Assembly (NCBI GenBank): GCA_030589965.1
Contig: JAUUZM010000041.1
Location: 1-13,290 of the forward strand
Direction: 5' to 3'
DNA length: 13,290 nt
DNA from: Bacteroides sp.
GTDB taxonomy: Bacteria > Bacteroidota > Bacteroidia > Bacteroidales > SM23-62
Shown piece by piece: positions 7,459 through 13,290 of the stretch. The notes beneath the pieces are model-generated. The model was not told the origin of the DNA, did no database searches, and worked only from the letters and a program-made list of their open reading frames with translations. The position numbers and the translations under genes are program-made. Every line of letters begins with the position of its first letter. Position 1 is the stretch's first letter.

Positions 7459-8394
7459 TTGACTAAATCACTCATTTTGGATTTCAACAAGTATATTAAG
7501 GAATTACTTTTGCTGCATGATTGTGTAATTCTGCCCGGCATGGGAGGTTTTGTGGCCAATTACAAGCCCGCAGAGTTTGATCCTGCGCGAAATACCGCCA
7601 GTCCCCCCTCCAAACATATCCTCTTCAACCGTAACCTAGTGCATAACGATGGTTTACTATATGCTCATGTCTCAAAGACATCAGGATTTGCATATAAGAA
7701 TGTAGAGGAAAAGGCTGAAGCTTTTGTAGCAGGAATACGCAAAGACACCGGCAGGGGTATAAAGTTCGAAATCGATGGACTCGGGTACTTTTTCCTTGAT
7801 AAAGAGGGTGAACTACAATTTACTGAAGAAAACGGAAACAACTTCCTTCTGGAATCCTATGGTTTACCCTACCTGCAGTACAGGGAGATCGAGAAACCCA
7901 AAATTGAGACCTACCGTTCTGCTTCTGCTGAAATGGATCCACTGGCCAGGCAGAGAAAAATTCGCAGATGGGCATATGGTACTGCAGCAGCATGCCTTCT
8001 TGCAGCTATGATAGTTGTTCCGATGCGGACGGGTTATTTTAACCAGGCAGGTATTGATATTCCAGTTGCCGAAAGTATTCGTAAAAGTAATCCTGTCCAG
8101 TCTGAGCGCCAGATCAAACCTGAGGCTCAAGAATCACCTGATAAAGTCCTGGTGGAATCAACAGTTCTTTTTGCCCCTGAGTACAACATTGTGGTCGGGA
8201 GTTTTAAAGATTTTGGTAATGCAAGACTTCTCCGTATGCAATTGGTAGAGAAAGGATATGAGTCCAGGATATTAGGTACAGAAAAAGGAATGTTCAGGGT
8301 CACAGCCGGTACTTATACCTTTAAGGATGAGGCAAACGTTGAATTAGCGTTTGTTATGGCCGACTATGATAATGCCTGGGTCCTGAGTAATTAA
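7459..8394 (+). CDS. Membrane protein with N-terminal CCDC81-type HU domains and C-terminal periplasmic SPOR domain
   Basis: The 311-residue protein has three parts. Residues 7-145 resemble the paired bacterial CCDC81-type HU (IHF-like DNA-binding fold) domains found in Bacteroidota: LDFNKYIKELLLLHDCVILPGMGGFVANY, SPPSKHILFN, NDGLLYAH, then FEIDGLGYFFLDKEGELQF. A single membrane segment (about 172-188) follows basic residues RQRKIRR, placing the HU part in the cytoplasm. After a polar linker, residues about 241-311 (YNIVVGSFKDFGNARLLRMQL to the end) form a SPOR domain, which binds denuded septal peptidoglycan. It may therefore link DNA or a cytoplasmic partner to the division site (inference). 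No ATG precedes the first domain. The frame opens at TTG 7459, and TTG 7477 is also possible. Its stop shares TTAA with the convergent metG stop. Confidence 0.85.
   Translation: MTKSLILDFNKYIKELLLLHDCVILPGMGGFVANYKPAEFDPARNTASPPSKHILFNRNLVHNDGLLYAHVSKTSGFAYKNVEEKAEAFVAGIRKDTGRGIKFEIDGLGYFFLDKEGELQFTEENGNNFLLESYGLPYLQYREIEKPKIETYRSASAEMDPLARQRKIRRWAYGTAAACLLAAMIVVPMRTGYFNQAGIDIPVAESIRKSNPVQSERQIKPEAQESPDKVLVESTVLFAPEYNIVVGSFKDFGNARLLRMQLVEKGYESRILGTEKGMFRVTAGTYTFKDEANVELAFVMADYDNAWVLSN
8391..8394. other. Overlapping convergent stop codons in a shared TTAA
   Basis: The palindrome TTAA supplies TAA for the plus-strand HU/SPOR gene (8392-8394) and TAA for metG on the minus strand (8393-8391). 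There is no intergenic space, so any terminator for either gene must lie inside the other's coding region. I saw no obvious hairpin there. Confidence 0.95.
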
Positions 8395-10424
8395 AGAACT
8401 ACCGATCCTTCCCCGGTCTTATCAACAGGACTTACAAAAATCAATTTTCCCGAGGAATCTTCAGCCAGTAATACCATGCCATGGGATTCGATTCCCCTGA
8501 TTTTTCTTGGAGCAAGATTTGCCAGGATGGTGACCAGTTTACCTGGCAGGTCCTCAGGCTTATAGTGTTCGGCAATGCCTGAAATTACAGTTCTTTTATC
8601 TATCCCGGTATCCAGCTCCATCTTAATGAGTTTATCCGTCTTGGGAACTCTTTCGGCGGACAGGATACGGGCGATGCGAATATCCATTTTGCTGAATTCA
8701 TCATATGAGATTTCCCCTTTTGCATCCGGAATCCCGGATTCGGCCATTTCATTCATTTTCTTACTTTTTTCCAGTTTGTCCAGCTGGATTTGTATTGTTT
8801 CATCTTCAATCTTTTCGAACAGAAGTTCAGGTTGGGCAATTACATGTCCAACTTTTAGCAGGTCAGGTTGTCCAATATCTTTCCAGTCCACCTTGCCCAT
8901 ATTCAAAAAACCAGAAAGCTTTTCTGAGGAAAATGGAAGGAATGGTTCAATCAGGGCAGCGAGGTTGGCTGTAATTTGCAGGGAAGTATATAGAATGCTT
9001 TTTACCCTTTCAGTATCAGTTTTTATAACCTTCCAGGGTTCTGAGTCCGCCAGGTGTTTATTCCCAAGTCTTGCCAGGTTCATGGCTTCTTTCAGTGCTT
9101 CCCTGAAACGGAAATGATCAAGATGGCCTTCCACCCTGTCTCTATATCCTGAAATACTGTTCAGTACTTTAAGGTCATATTCATTAGCTTCCGATGCTTG
9201 GGGAACCGTTCCACCAAAGTATTTATGGGTCAGTACAAGGGTCCGGTTAACAAAGTTACCAAGTATGGCAACCAGTTCATTATTGTTCCTGGCCTGGAAA
9301 TCCTTCCATGTAAAATCATTATCCTTTGCCTCCGGTGCATTTGCACAAAGGACATACCTCAATACATCCTGTTTGTCTATAAATTCTTCAAGGTACTCAT
9401 GCAGCCAGACTGCCCAGTTCCGGGAGGTTGATATTTTATCCCCTTCAAGGTTCAGGAACTCATTGGCCGGAACATTTTCCGGAAGCACATATGAACCCTC
9501 TGCCTTTAGCATGGCAGGGAAAATAATGCAGTGAAAAACAATGTTGTCTTTTCCTATAAAATGAATCAATCTGGTATCATCCTTTTTCCAGTAATCTTCC
9601 CATTTATCTGTCAGGTCTTTGGTAGCAGATATATACCCGATGGGTGCATCAAACCATACATAAAGAACTTTCCCTTCGGCTCCTTCCACGGGAACCGGAA
9701 TTCCCCAATTCAGGTCGCGGGTCACAGCCCGTGCTTCTAGTCCACCGTCCAGCCAGGACTTACATTGTCCGTAGACATTGGACTTCCAGTGTTTGTTCTC
9801 TTCAAGTATCCATTTTTTCAGAAAACCCTCATATTTTTCCAATGGAAGATACCAGTGTTTGGTCTTTTTAAGAACCGGTTTGCTGCCACTGATTGAAGAT
9901 TTGGGATTGATAAGATCTGTTGCTGCAAGGGATGAGCCACATTGCTCACATTGATCTCCATATGCCTTATCATAGCTACATTTTGGACAGGTGCCGGTTA
10001 TGTACCTGTCCGCCAGAAATTGTTTGGCTTCAGGATCGTAATATTGTTCTGATTCCTTTTCTATGAATTCTTCGCGCTCGTAAAGGGTTTTGAAAAATCC
10101 GGATGCAGTTTCATGATGCGTGGGATCGCTGGTCCGATGATAAATATCGAACTCAATTCCAAAATCCTGAAAGGAATCCTTGTTCATCTGGTGATACTGA
10201 TCCACAATTTGCTGTGGGGAAACCCCATCTTGCCTGGCCTTAATGGTTATGGGGACACCATGTTCATCAGATCCGCAAACATATATAATATCCTCTCCCT
10301 TCAGTCGGAGATATCGGGAATAAATATCGCCCGGAATATAAACCCCTGCCAGGTGTCCGATGTGAACAGGACCGTTAGCATAAGGAAGGGCGGCAGTTAT
10401 AAGGTGTCTTTTGTACTTTTTCAT
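8391..10424 (-). CDS. metG: Methionyl-tRNA synthetase with C-terminal tRNA-binding domain
   Basis: MetG charges tRNA-Met with methionine in the cytoplasm. From the ATG at 10424 it has 677 residues. The class I catalytic domain has HIGH (21-24) and KISTS (330-334, the KMSKS-loop form seen in Bacteroidota MetG). Between them is a zinc knuckle with Cys146, Cys149, Cys159 and Cys162. The anticodon-binding helical domain follows (about 360-545), with FTWKDFQARNNNELVAILGNFVNR at its start. Residues about 574-677 form a Trbp111-like OB-fold tRNA-binding and dimerisation domain (MDIRIARILSAERVPKTDKL, NLAPRKIRGIESHGM). The frame extends three codons upstream to a TTG at 10433, but MKKYKRHLITAALPYANGP is the natural N-terminus. 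It is divergent from the LD-carboxypeptidase gene and convergent with the HU/SPOR gene, with which it overlaps by 4 bp. Confidence 0.97.
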   Translation of the reverse strand: MKKYKRHLITAALPYANGPVHIGHLAGVYIPGDIYSRYLRLKGEDIIYVCGSDEHGVPITIKARQDGVSPQQIVDQYHQMNKDSFQDFGIEFDIYHRTSDPTHHETASGFFKTLYEREEFIEKESEQYYDPEAKQFLADRYITGTCPKCSYDKAYGDQCEQCGSSLAATDLINPKSSISGSKPVLKKTKHWYLPLEKYEGFLKKWILEENKHWKSNVYGQCKSWLDGGLEARAVTRDLNWGIPVPVEGAEGKVLYVWFDAPIGYISATKDLTDKWEDYWKKDDTRLIHFIGKDNIVFHCIIFPAMLKAEGSYVLPENVPANEFLNLEGDKISTSRNWAVWLHEYLEEFIDKQDVLRYVLCANAPEAKDNDFTWKDFQARNNNELVAILGNFVNRTLVLTHKYFGGTVPQASEANEYDLKVLNSISGYRDRVEGHLDHFRFREALKEAMNLARLGNKHLADSEPWKVIKTDTERVKSILYTSLQITANLAALIEPFLPFSSEKLSGFLNMGKVDWKDIGQPDLLKVGHVIAQPELLFEKIEDETIQIQLDKLEKSKKMNEMAESGIPDAKGEISYDEFSKMDIRIARILSAERVPKTDKLIKMELDTGIDKRTVISGIAEHYKPEDLPGKLVTILANLAPRKIRGIESHGMVLLAEDSSGKLIFVSPVDKTGEGSVVL

Positions 10425-10430
10425 TGCGGA

Positions 10431-10438
10431 CAAAGATA
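10431..10438 (-). promoter_or_regulatory. Candidate Bacteroidota -7 box (TATCTTTG) for metG
   Basis: Read on the minus strand, 10438 to 10431 is TATCTTTG, an exact TAnnTTTG match ending 6 bases before the metG ATG at 10424. Transcription would begin at or next to the ATG, giving a leaderless or near-leaderless mRNA. A TTTG -33 element at the usual distance is not visible, only a T-rich run, so support is partial. The box also covers the TTG at 10433, arguing against that start. Confidence 0.4.
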
Positions 10439-10474
10439 ATGGTCATTCGTGAAAAAATTGCGTATTTTGATACA

Positions 10475-11389
10475 ATGATGCAGATACCTCCATATTTAAG
10501 TCCGGGCGATAAGATTGGACTTGCCGCTCCGGCCCGATGGGTTGATGAAGATGACATCAGATTTTTTACAGAACACCTTGAAGAACAAGGATATCAGGTC
10601 AGAACAGGATCAGTTCACCGGCGTTTTCACCAGTTCTCCGGAACGGATGAAGAACGGGTTAATGATTTTCAATCCCTGCTTGATGATCCTGAAATAAGAG
10701 CTGTAATTTGTGTCAGGGGAGGTTATGGTTCAGCGAGAATACTGGAACGGATCGATTTCAACGCCTTTGCTATGAACCCAAAATGGATAGCCGGTTTTAG
10801 TGATGTAACAGCCCTGCATTCATGTATCCTGATGAAGATGGGTACAGCAGTGTTACACAGCGGGATGCCTTATACTTTCCGTGAAGGGAAGGATGAAGAC
10901 GGATTAAAAAGTCTGATGAATGCCCTACGGGGAAATTTTTCTGCTTATGAGGTTCAGGCTGATAAGATGAACCGGACAGGCAGGGCTGAGGGAATCCTTC
11001 TTGGTGGAAACCTGTCCGTCCTATACAGCCTTACCGGTACTTCATATCAGATCCCTACCAGGGGAGCCATTCTTTTCCTGGAGGATGTGGATGAATACCT
11101 TTACCATATTGACCGGATGATGCTGAATCTTAGCCTGGCTGGTATGCTGGAACATCTGAGTGGCTTAGTTATCGGGGGAATGACAGATATGCATGACAAC
11201 GATACTCCATTCGGTAAAAACGCCTACGAAATTGTTATGGAGGCTGTGGATGCATATGATTTTCCTGTAAGTTTCGGATTTCCGGCAGGGCACCAGGAAC
11301 CAAACCTGGCAATGATTCTGGGCAGAGAGGTCCATCTTGAGGTTAATTCAGATGGAAGCATAATGGAGTACCTGCAAGCAAGGAAATAA
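10475..11389 (+). CDS. ldcA: LD-carboxypeptidase (peptidase family S66, muramoyltetrapeptide carboxypeptidase)
   Basis: LdcA removes the terminal D-alanine from murein tetrapeptides in the cytoplasm during cell-wall recycling. From the ATG at 10475 the protein has 304 residues, the usual size. The N-terminal IPPYLSPGDKIGLAAPAR is the family opening. CVRGGYGSARIL and WIAGFSDVTALH give the nucleophile Ser109. The catalytic Glu is in LFLEDVDEYLYHIDRM (Glu203), and the His in FPAGHQEPNLAM (His273). The Ser-Glu-His order matches the S66 triad. The frame is open from TTG 10424, with other ATGs at 10439 and 10478; the upstream residues are not family-like and would overlap the metG start. No signal peptide is present, agreeing with cytoplasmic recycling. 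It is followed one base later by the yraN gene, so the two are probably co-transcribed. Confidence 0.93.
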   Translation: MMQIPPYLSPGDKIGLAAPARWVDEDDIRFFTEHLEEQGYQVRTGSVHRRFHQFSGTDEERVNDFQSLLDDPEIRAVICVRGGYGSARILERIDFNAFAMNPKWIAGFSDVTALHSCILMKMGTAVLHSGMPYTFREGKDEDGLKSLMNALRGNFSAYEVQADKMNRTGRAEGILLGGNLSVLYSLTGTSYQIPTRGAILFLEDVDEYLYHIDRMMLNLSLAGMLEHLSGLVIGGMTDMHDNDTPFGKNAYEIVMEAVDAYDFPVSFGFPAGHQEPNLAMILGREVHLEVNSDGSIMEYLQARK

Positions 11390-11390
11390 T

Positions 11391-11759
11391 ATGTCAGAGC
11401 ATCTTGAAATCGGAAAGGAAGGAGAAAATCTTGCCCGGGAATTCCTTATTAACAAGCAATACAGAATTCTTGAACAAAACTGGAGGAGCGGACATAAGGA
11501 AATTGACCTGATAGCTGATTTCAATGGGGAGTTGATCATTGTAGAAGTAAAAGTAAGAAAGTCAATAGGGGCTGAGCGGATTGAAGAACATATCACCTGG
11601 AGCAAACAGAAATTTTTGATCAGGGCAGCGGAAGCCTATCTGAAGTGGAAACACCTTGATGTTGGGGTACGTTTTGATGTGATCCTGCTGACCGGAAAGA
11701 GGGGGAACTTCCAGATTGAGCATATTGAAAATGCATTTAGTCCATGGGATCAATCCTAA
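11391..11759 (+). CDS. yraN: YraN/UPF0102 family protein with restriction-endonuclease-like fold
   Basis: This 122-residue protein matches the small YraN/UPF0102 family in length and motifs: EIGKEGENLAREFL at the N-terminus, NWRSGHKEIDLIA, and LIIVEVKVRK. Glu37/Asp39 and the ExK pair (Glu52, Lys54) form the metal-binding pattern of the PD-(D/E)XK fold, and FDVI (Asp96) is in the usual downstream place. The family resembles archaeal Holliday-junction resolvases, but its biochemical role is not firmly known, so a nuclease function is only suggested. It begins one base after the ldcA stop with a clear ATG and has no strong ribosome-binding site. It is likely the last gene of the ldcA unit, since a 191-bp gap follows. 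Confidence 0.93.
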   Translation: MSEHLEIGKEGENLAREFLINKQYRILEQNWRSGHKEIDLIADFNGELIIVEVKVRKSIGAERIEEHITWSKQKFLIRAAEAYLKWKHLDVGVRFDVILLTGKRGNFQIEHIENAFSPWDQS

Positions 11760-11771
11760 AATTCTTTTTGA

Positions 11772-11787
11772 GCAAATCCGGATTTGC
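11772..11787. repeat. Perfect 16-bp palindrome (GCAAATCCGGATTTGC) downstream of yraN
   Basis: The sequence equals its own reverse complement over 16 bases and lies 12 bases after the yraN stop. As RNA it could fold only as a 6-bp stem with a CCGG loop, and no T-run follows it on the plus strand, so it is a weak terminator candidate. As DNA it is a symmetrical site a dimeric regulator could bind. It sits about 67 bp upstream of the candidate promoter at 11854-11885. Both roles are guesses. Confidence 0.5.
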
Positions 11788-11853
11788 CGATTGCATCATT
11801 TGAAAACCAAATCTCAATTAGTTAATGCCAGTTTCCTGAATACCAATACATTA

Positions 11854-11885
11854 TTTGGCATTATTGCATTTCTTGGCTACCTTTC
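11854..11885 (+). promoter_or_regulatory. Candidate Bacteroidota promoter for the secreted-protein gene
   Basis: TTTG at 11854-11857 is followed after exactly 20 bp by TACCTTTC at 11878-11885. This fits the TTTG-N19-21-TAnnTTTG pattern with one mismatch in the last base of the -7 box. Transcription would start near 11892, leaving a leader of about 60 bases before the ATG at 11951. It lies in the largest gene-free gap of the window (11760-11950), which shows no gene of its own. Confidence 0.5.
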
Positions 11886-11950
11886 ATACACCAAAACTGA
11901 ATATGCAAGGGAATTATTATTTGCGATCTATGGTTAATATAATTACTTCA

Positions 11951-12838
11951 ATGAAAAGAATTTTTTTCTCCTGGATTTTCTTACTGGCAACCTTAGGCTT
12001 GACAGCACAGGATGAGGTTCATATGTTAGCCGGTTACAATTACACTGGAAAAATTACCTCAGTTACAGAGGATAGGGTTTTTATCAGACGGACCAATAAT
12101 AAAGTCGCTTCCCTGGGCAAATCAGAAATTTGGAAAATCACTTATGGCAATGGAACGGAAGTCGTACTAAATGAATCAGTTGAAGAAATTGAATCACGGA
12201 TAGGGAATATCGATCAGCAGGAAACCCTGGAGAAAATTATCAGTGAGGGGAATGACAAGGAGGCGGAAGTTGCATATTACTTTCTTATCAAAAGGGGATA
12301 CCAGTATGATTTCCGCGAAAAACATGTATCTGCATTTTCCGAACGCTTTCCCAACAGCAGATATCAACGGGAGTTGGAATCTATGTCCCGTTTCAGGAAA
12401 AAGCTCAATGAAAGTGAAGAAATCGTATTCAAATGCCCTAATCCATATACCCCCGAGGTGGTGGACAGGAAAGCAAATTTCACTTTACAATTCACAGACC
12501 AATTGAGGGTGTCCCATACCCTTGAGATCAAGGTGATCCTTAAGTTTATCAGGACATACGGTAAAAAGGCAAAGTTGAAAAGTGCCACTGAATGGAAGAA
12601 TGAATATGACATTAGTTTTATTCTGGATGATTCCTCAGAACCGGTTGTATTGAATGATAAATACAGTATTGCGGATGAACAGGTGGACGATCAACACAGG
12701 ATATTTCTAAGCACTGTCAGGATAGGGAATTTAAACCTGAATGGTCAAATAGATATTGGTACACAAATCAGGAAAGACGATGGTGAATATCTCATTAATA
12801 TCGACATTCAGCTTGATTATCAAAATTGGTACGAATGA
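11951..12838 (+). CDS. Secreted protein of unknown function
   Basis: I do not recognise this family. From the ATG at 11951 the product has 295 residues and begins with a clear type I signal peptide: Lys-Arg, a hydrophobic core, then LTA before Gln (cleavage after residue 19). No lipobox cysteine is present, so a soluble periplasmic or outer-surface location is expected. The frame opens upstream at 11855, but those residues would bury the signal peptide. After the signal, YTGKITSVTEDRVFIRR and LGKSEIWKITYGNGTEVVL look like a small beta-rich domain. A charged helical stretch follows (about residues 75-140), then an alternating beta-rich C-terminal half (about 155-295). A single Cys at about 145 gives no disulfide pair. 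Its stop overlaps the start of the next gene (ATGA). Confidence 0.8.
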   Translation: MKRIFFSWIFLLATLGLTAQDEVHMLAGYNYTGKITSVTEDRVFIRRTNNKVASLGKSEIWKITYGNGTEVVLNESVEEIESRIGNIDQQETLEKIISEGNDKEAEVAYYFLIKRGYQYDFREKHVSAFSERFPNSRYQRELESMSRFRKKLNESEEIVFKCPNPYTPEVVDRKANFTLQFTDQLRVSHTLEIKVILKFIRTYGKKAKLKSATEWKNEYDISFILDDSSEPVVLNDKYSIADEQVDDQHRIFLSTVRIGNLNLNGQIDIGTQIRKDDGEYLINIDIQLDYQNWYE

Positions 12839-13191
12839 ACAACGAAGAAATCCACGAATACTGCATCAGCAAACCAGCCGTCACCGAAGGGTTCCCATTT
12901 AATGACACAGCCCTGGTCTTCAAGGTGGCCGGGAAGATGTTTGCACTGCTGGACCTGTCTGAGGACAGCTTTCGCTATCTTATGGAGAAAGGAACGCATT
13001 ACACAAACGCCCACTTTCAGCATGCCCATACAGAGACACCCGTTGGCCATGCAGCACTTTTTAAAGGTACATTCCCGGCATACAATGGCATTGTGGCCGG
13101 CAACCGGTTCGACATGGATAAGGGACGGGTCATTTATAATTGCGAGGATGACCAGCAGGTGGGGATACAGTTGGTAGAGGTGTTGAATTAA
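12835..13191 (+). CDS. YjbR/MmcQ-like protein with atypical C-terminal half
   Basis: The first 46 residues match the YjbR/MmcQ (CyaY-like fold) family well: MNNEEIHEYCISKPAVTEGFPF, then LVFKVAGKMFALLDL (27-41). The family's second half, with the LKC segment and the HxNKxHW signature, is missing in all plus-strand frames. Residues 47-118 are instead rich in His, Gly and Asn and are unrecognised, although VIYNCEDDQQVGIQLVE near the end faintly resembles the LKCDPE segment. Total length (118 residues) equals that of E. coli YjbR. The ATG at 12835 overlaps the upstream stop (ATGA), so translation is probably coupled; a TTG at 12826 is less likely. The gene is clearly more GC-rich than its upstream neighbour (about 50% against 35% in 60-base samples), hinting at a different origin. 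YjbR proteins are often called DNA-binding, but their function is poorly known. Confidence 0.7.
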   Translation: MNNEEIHEYCISKPAVTEGFPFNDTALVFKVAGKMFALLDLSEDSFRYLMEKGTHYTNAHFQHAHTETPVGHAALFKGTFPAYNGIVAGNRFDMDKGRVIYNCEDDQQVGIQLVEVLN

Positions 13192-13207
13192 ACAAGAAAT
13201 AAATTTT

Positions 13208-13290
13208 ATGAGAAAATATATTAATGCACTCGCAACCCTATTCCTTTTGCTCATTTGTACAAGCACGGTGAATGGACAAACAGAAAAAAA
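13208..13290 (+). CDS. Start of a secreted protein, cut by window end
   Basis: An ATG at 13208 opens a frame that runs to the window edge, giving 27 full codons. The product starts MRKYINALATLFLLLICTSTVNGQ, with a basic N-terminus, hydrophobic core and a plausible type I cleavage before Gln24. A cysteine follows LLLI, but Ile at -1 makes a lipoprotein signal unlikely. It starts 16 bases after the YjbR-like gene, on the same strand, so may belong to the same transcript. The function cannot be told from the visible part. Confidence 0.6.
   Translation, partial: MRKYINALATLFLLLICTSTVNGQTEK

Noticed and set aside
8575..9117. 180-codon plus-strand frame opposite metG
   Set aside because: It is the antisense shadow of conserved MetG anticodon-binding and C-terminal domain sequence, rich in Ser and Ile, with no family resemblance.
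11716..11937. 73-codon plus-strand frame after yraN
   Set aside because: It starts inside yraN in another frame, covers the palindrome and promoter region, and shows no domain or signal peptide.
13253..13262. Possible lipoprotein signal (LLLIC) in the last partial gene
   Set aside because: Ile directly before the Cys departs from the lipobox, which needs a small residue there; a type I signal peptide fits better.
12820..13266. 148-codon minus-strand open frame opposite the YjbR-like gene
   Set aside because: The product is Cys-rich and unlike any protein family I know, and the frame spans a coupled gene junction. The plus-strand gene has recognisable N-terminal motifs, so this is an antisense shadow.
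1..13290. Defence system, mobile element, CRISPR array or RNA gene
   Set aside because: No tandem spaced repeats, transposase, integrase, toxin-antitoxin pair or tRNA-like cloverleaf was seen. Most genes are assigned to housekeeping, sugar-nucleotide or known conserved families.

Overview
The window looks like a chromosomal segment of a member of the Bacteroidota (Bacteroidia-like). The grounds are a secreted protein whose signal peptide ends in LTA-Q, a membrane protein joining CCDC81-type HU domains to a SPOR domain, a MetG with the KISTS signature and a C-terminal tRNA-binding domain, near-absence of Shine-Dalgarno sequences, and several TAnnTTTG-like -7 promoter boxes. Everything was read by eye. 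Family calls rest on motifs and on remembered homologues, with no database search.

Layout. (1) 1-1217 (+): C-terminal two thirds of glmS, cut by the window start, ending at a perfect 13-bp hairpin (1221-1249) shared with the convergent operon. (2) 1267-7346 (-): a tight six-gene nucleotide-sugar operon, transcribed wbpE, wbpD, wbpB, a wbpO/tviB-type dehydrogenase, galE, rfbB. Gaps run from a 4-bp overlap to 27 bp. (3) 7459-8394 (+): HU/SPOR membrane protein, convergent with metG, their stop codons sharing one TTAA. (4) 8391-10424 (-): metG. (5) 10475-11759 (+): LD-carboxypeptidase (S66) followed one base later by a YraN/UPF0102 protein, divergent from metG. (6) 11951-13290 (+): an unrecognised secreted protein, translationally coupled to an unusual YjbR/MmcQ-like protein, then the start of another secreted protein cut by the window end.

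How it fits together. The four upstream operon genes form a complete route from a UDP-N-acetylhexosamine to a UDP-2,3-diacetamido-2,3-dideoxy-hexuronic acid: C6 oxidation, C3 oxidation, C3 transamination, 3-N-acetylation. This sugar is a donor for O-antigen, capsule or protein glycans. GalE has a small residue (Val305) at the position that gates N-acetylated substrates, and the dehydrogenase is WbpO/TviB-like rather than WbpA-like. The operon may therefore make the galacto form as well as, or instead of, the gluco form. RfbB begins dTDP-deoxysugar synthesis, but its RmlA/C/D partners are not here. GlmS, in a convergent unit, feeds the UDP-GlcNAc pool this pathway uses. No glycosyltransferase, flippase or polymerase is visible.

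I see no tRNA, rRNA, CRISPR array, insertion sequence or phage gene. No gene-free stretch exceeds 300 bases; the longest is 11760-11950 (191 bp), which holds a 16-bp palindrome and a candidate promoter. I did not find a clearly undescribed system. The best leads are the substrate choice of the sugar operon, the HU-SPOR protein, and the YjbR-like gene whose second half and base composition are atypical.
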